DNA from: Atopobium sp.
GTDB taxonomy: Bacteria; Actinomycetota; Coriobacteriia; Coriobacteriales; Atopobiaceae
Length of the DNA: 64,000 bases
NCBI GenBank assembly: GCA_015258715.1
Contig: JABZHR010000003.1
Location: forward strand, 113,354-177,353
Direction: 5' to 3'
Both the position numbers and the translations under genes were made by a program. Below are positions 63,219 to 64,000 of the stretch, one piece after another (the stretch's first letter is position 1; every line of letters begins with the position of its first letter). The notes beneath the pieces are model-generated. The model made no database searches and was not told where the DNA came from. It saw nothing but the letters and a program-made list of their open reading frames with translations.

Positions 63219-63650
63219 ATGCTAAACGATAAGCTCAACGTTCTTCTCGCTAACTACGCTGTTGAGGCTCACAAGATTCATAACTTCCATTGGTATGTCA
63301 GCGGTCCTTCTTTCTACAACGTGCACACTGACCTCGACGAGGTTTACGGTGCAATGTATGACCAGCTTGACGAGGTTGCCGAGCTCATCCTGATGAACGA
63401 TGGCTCTCCACTTGGCTCCATGGATTCCTTCCTCAAGAACGCAACTCTTTCCGAGACTGCAGAGGGATTCAAGAATCCTCATGAGATTTACCAGGCTATT
63501 CTTGCTGACTACGAGGCAATTCGCGCCTTCGCAGCAGAGATCAAGAAGGATGCAGATGCTGAGGACAACTTCCTTGTTTCCGCAGCAATGGACGAGCACA
63601 TCGCTCTTCTCTCCAAGACCATCTGGATGATTAAGCAGTCCAACAAGTAA
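63219..63650 (+). CDS. dps: Dps/ferritin-like protein
   Basis: 143 residues. The intersubunit ferroxidase ligands are present: H24 (HNFHWYV), H36 (YNVHTDLDE), D51 and E55 (LDEVAEL). Dps dodecamers oxidise and store iron with peroxide and may bind DNA; the N-terminal tail here is very short (MLNDKLN), so DNA binding by a Lys tail is unlikely. Start ATG after GAAAGG. Codons are of the highly expressed type. Terminator at 63721. Confidence 0.94.
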   Translation: MLNDKLNVLLANYAVEAHKIHNFHWYVSGPSFYNVHTDLDEVYGAMYDQLDEVAELILMNDGSPLGSMDSFLKNATLSETAEGFKNPHEIYQAILADYEAIRAFAAEIKKDADAEDNFLVSAAMDEHIALLSKTIWMIKQSNK

Positions 63651-63720
63651 GTTTGGCAAATACCCAGCCGGTTCAAACGGCCAGTTAAACCTTGTGTTTC
63701 TTTCTTTCCCATATGATCTG

Positions 63721-63754
63721 AAAATGCCGCTGGGCTTCCGGCGGCATTTTTTTG
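63721..63754 (+). terminator. Terminator after dps
   Basis: AAAATGCCGC pairs with GCGGCATTTT across TGGGCTTCCG, then TTTTTT. The remaining 63755-64000 shows no supported gene. Confidence 0.88.
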
Positions 63755-64000
63755 GTCCATTTGATTCAAAACCGATGCAATTATGCGCCTCAGGCTGCCT
63801 ACTATAGATTTTTGGATCAATCGACCCTGAAAAAAATCTACGAAGAAGGCTTTCGCGTGCTGTTTAAGCGTGTAGTTCCTCTGATTTCAAGACACTGCAT
63901 TAAGACATCGCGCTGTGTAAAGACCAACAACTAGGCCAACTGTCCAATATGATGGACACATGACCGTAAGCCAATAACTACTATCTGTACTGTAGTAAGT

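Noticed and set aside
63752..63934. 60-residue plus-strand frame near the window end
   Set aside because: It starts inside the dps terminator, has no ribosome site and matches nothing.

Overview
The window looks like chromosomal DNA from a host-associated actinobacterium of class Coriobacteriia, close to Atopobium/Lancefieldella/Olsenella. This is inferred from gene content and base composition (mid-40s to ~50% G+C, judged by eye), not from a database search. Pointers are LPETGD-type wall proteins, a class B sortase, an L-2-hydroxyisocaproate-type dehydrogenase, a cellobiose-type PTS, an NRAMP-related transporter of the kind described in Eggerthella, and a DtxR/IdeR-like box.

Layout. 1-3080: end of a NUDIX gene, an ABC exporter and an unknown membrane-anchored protein. 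3.6-9.6 kb: pyridoxamine kinase (minus strand), then purE, a class B sortase, purF-purM-purN and a membrane acyltransferase. 10.8-14.4 kb: small membrane proteins including a SemiSWEET, an MmcQ/YjbR protein, the DUF47-PiT phosphate pair and a TrmL-like methyltransferase with insertions. 14.5-22.6 kb is a plastic accessory segment. It holds an 859-residue LPETGD surface protein flanked by two identical SemiSWEET copies, a decayed copy of the 3' end of a CPBP protease gene, GyrI-like and HIT proteins, the intact CPBP gene, an ATC-hydrolase-family protein, an orphan DinJ-type antitoxin and an alpha/beta hydrolase. 22.6-25 kb: RlmD and a lactate/hydroxyacid dehydrogenase. 25.6-30 kb: an SPFH/RHH/ABC-ATPase/ABC-permease operon. 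30.2-36 kb: an EF-G-like GTPase with degenerate G motifs, a DXS-like enzyme and glycerol dehydrogenase. 36.3-41 kb: an AT-rich MFS gene, a flavodiiron protein and a CNNM/CorC protein. 41-47 kb: a stand-alone cyanophycin-synthetase N-domain-like protein, a YtxH protein, a PRC-barrel-like protein, and an MgtE plus NRAMP-related metal transport operon. 47-54.4 kb: LemA, tRNA-Ser(UGA), TadA, TM2 protein, RlmI-like, DUF1304, DEAD-box helicase, MetA and a YfcE-type phosphodiesterase. 54.5-59 kb: GntR regulator with a divergent beta-glucoside operon (GH1, EIIC, EIIB, EIIA). 59-63.7 kb: zinc-ribbon membrane protein, AsnA, a second LPETGD protein and Dps.

The most unusual signal is not a gene. The octamer GGCGAGAA/TTCTCGCC occurs at least 30 times on both strands (about 2 expected by composition-blind chance). 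Eleven hits are intergenic, and three head-to-head pairs form the stems of transcription terminators. Extended forms are GGCGAGAAGAYCGRT and GGCGAGAAACCCGT. This is the pattern known for DNA uptake sequences of Neisseria and Pasteurellaceae, and it suggests an analogous sequence-marking system here. A second layer is a set of intergenic clusters (3.3, 25.2, 25.4, 32.7 and 39.1 kb). Each has several copies of its own 20-30 nt motif with at least one copy inverted.
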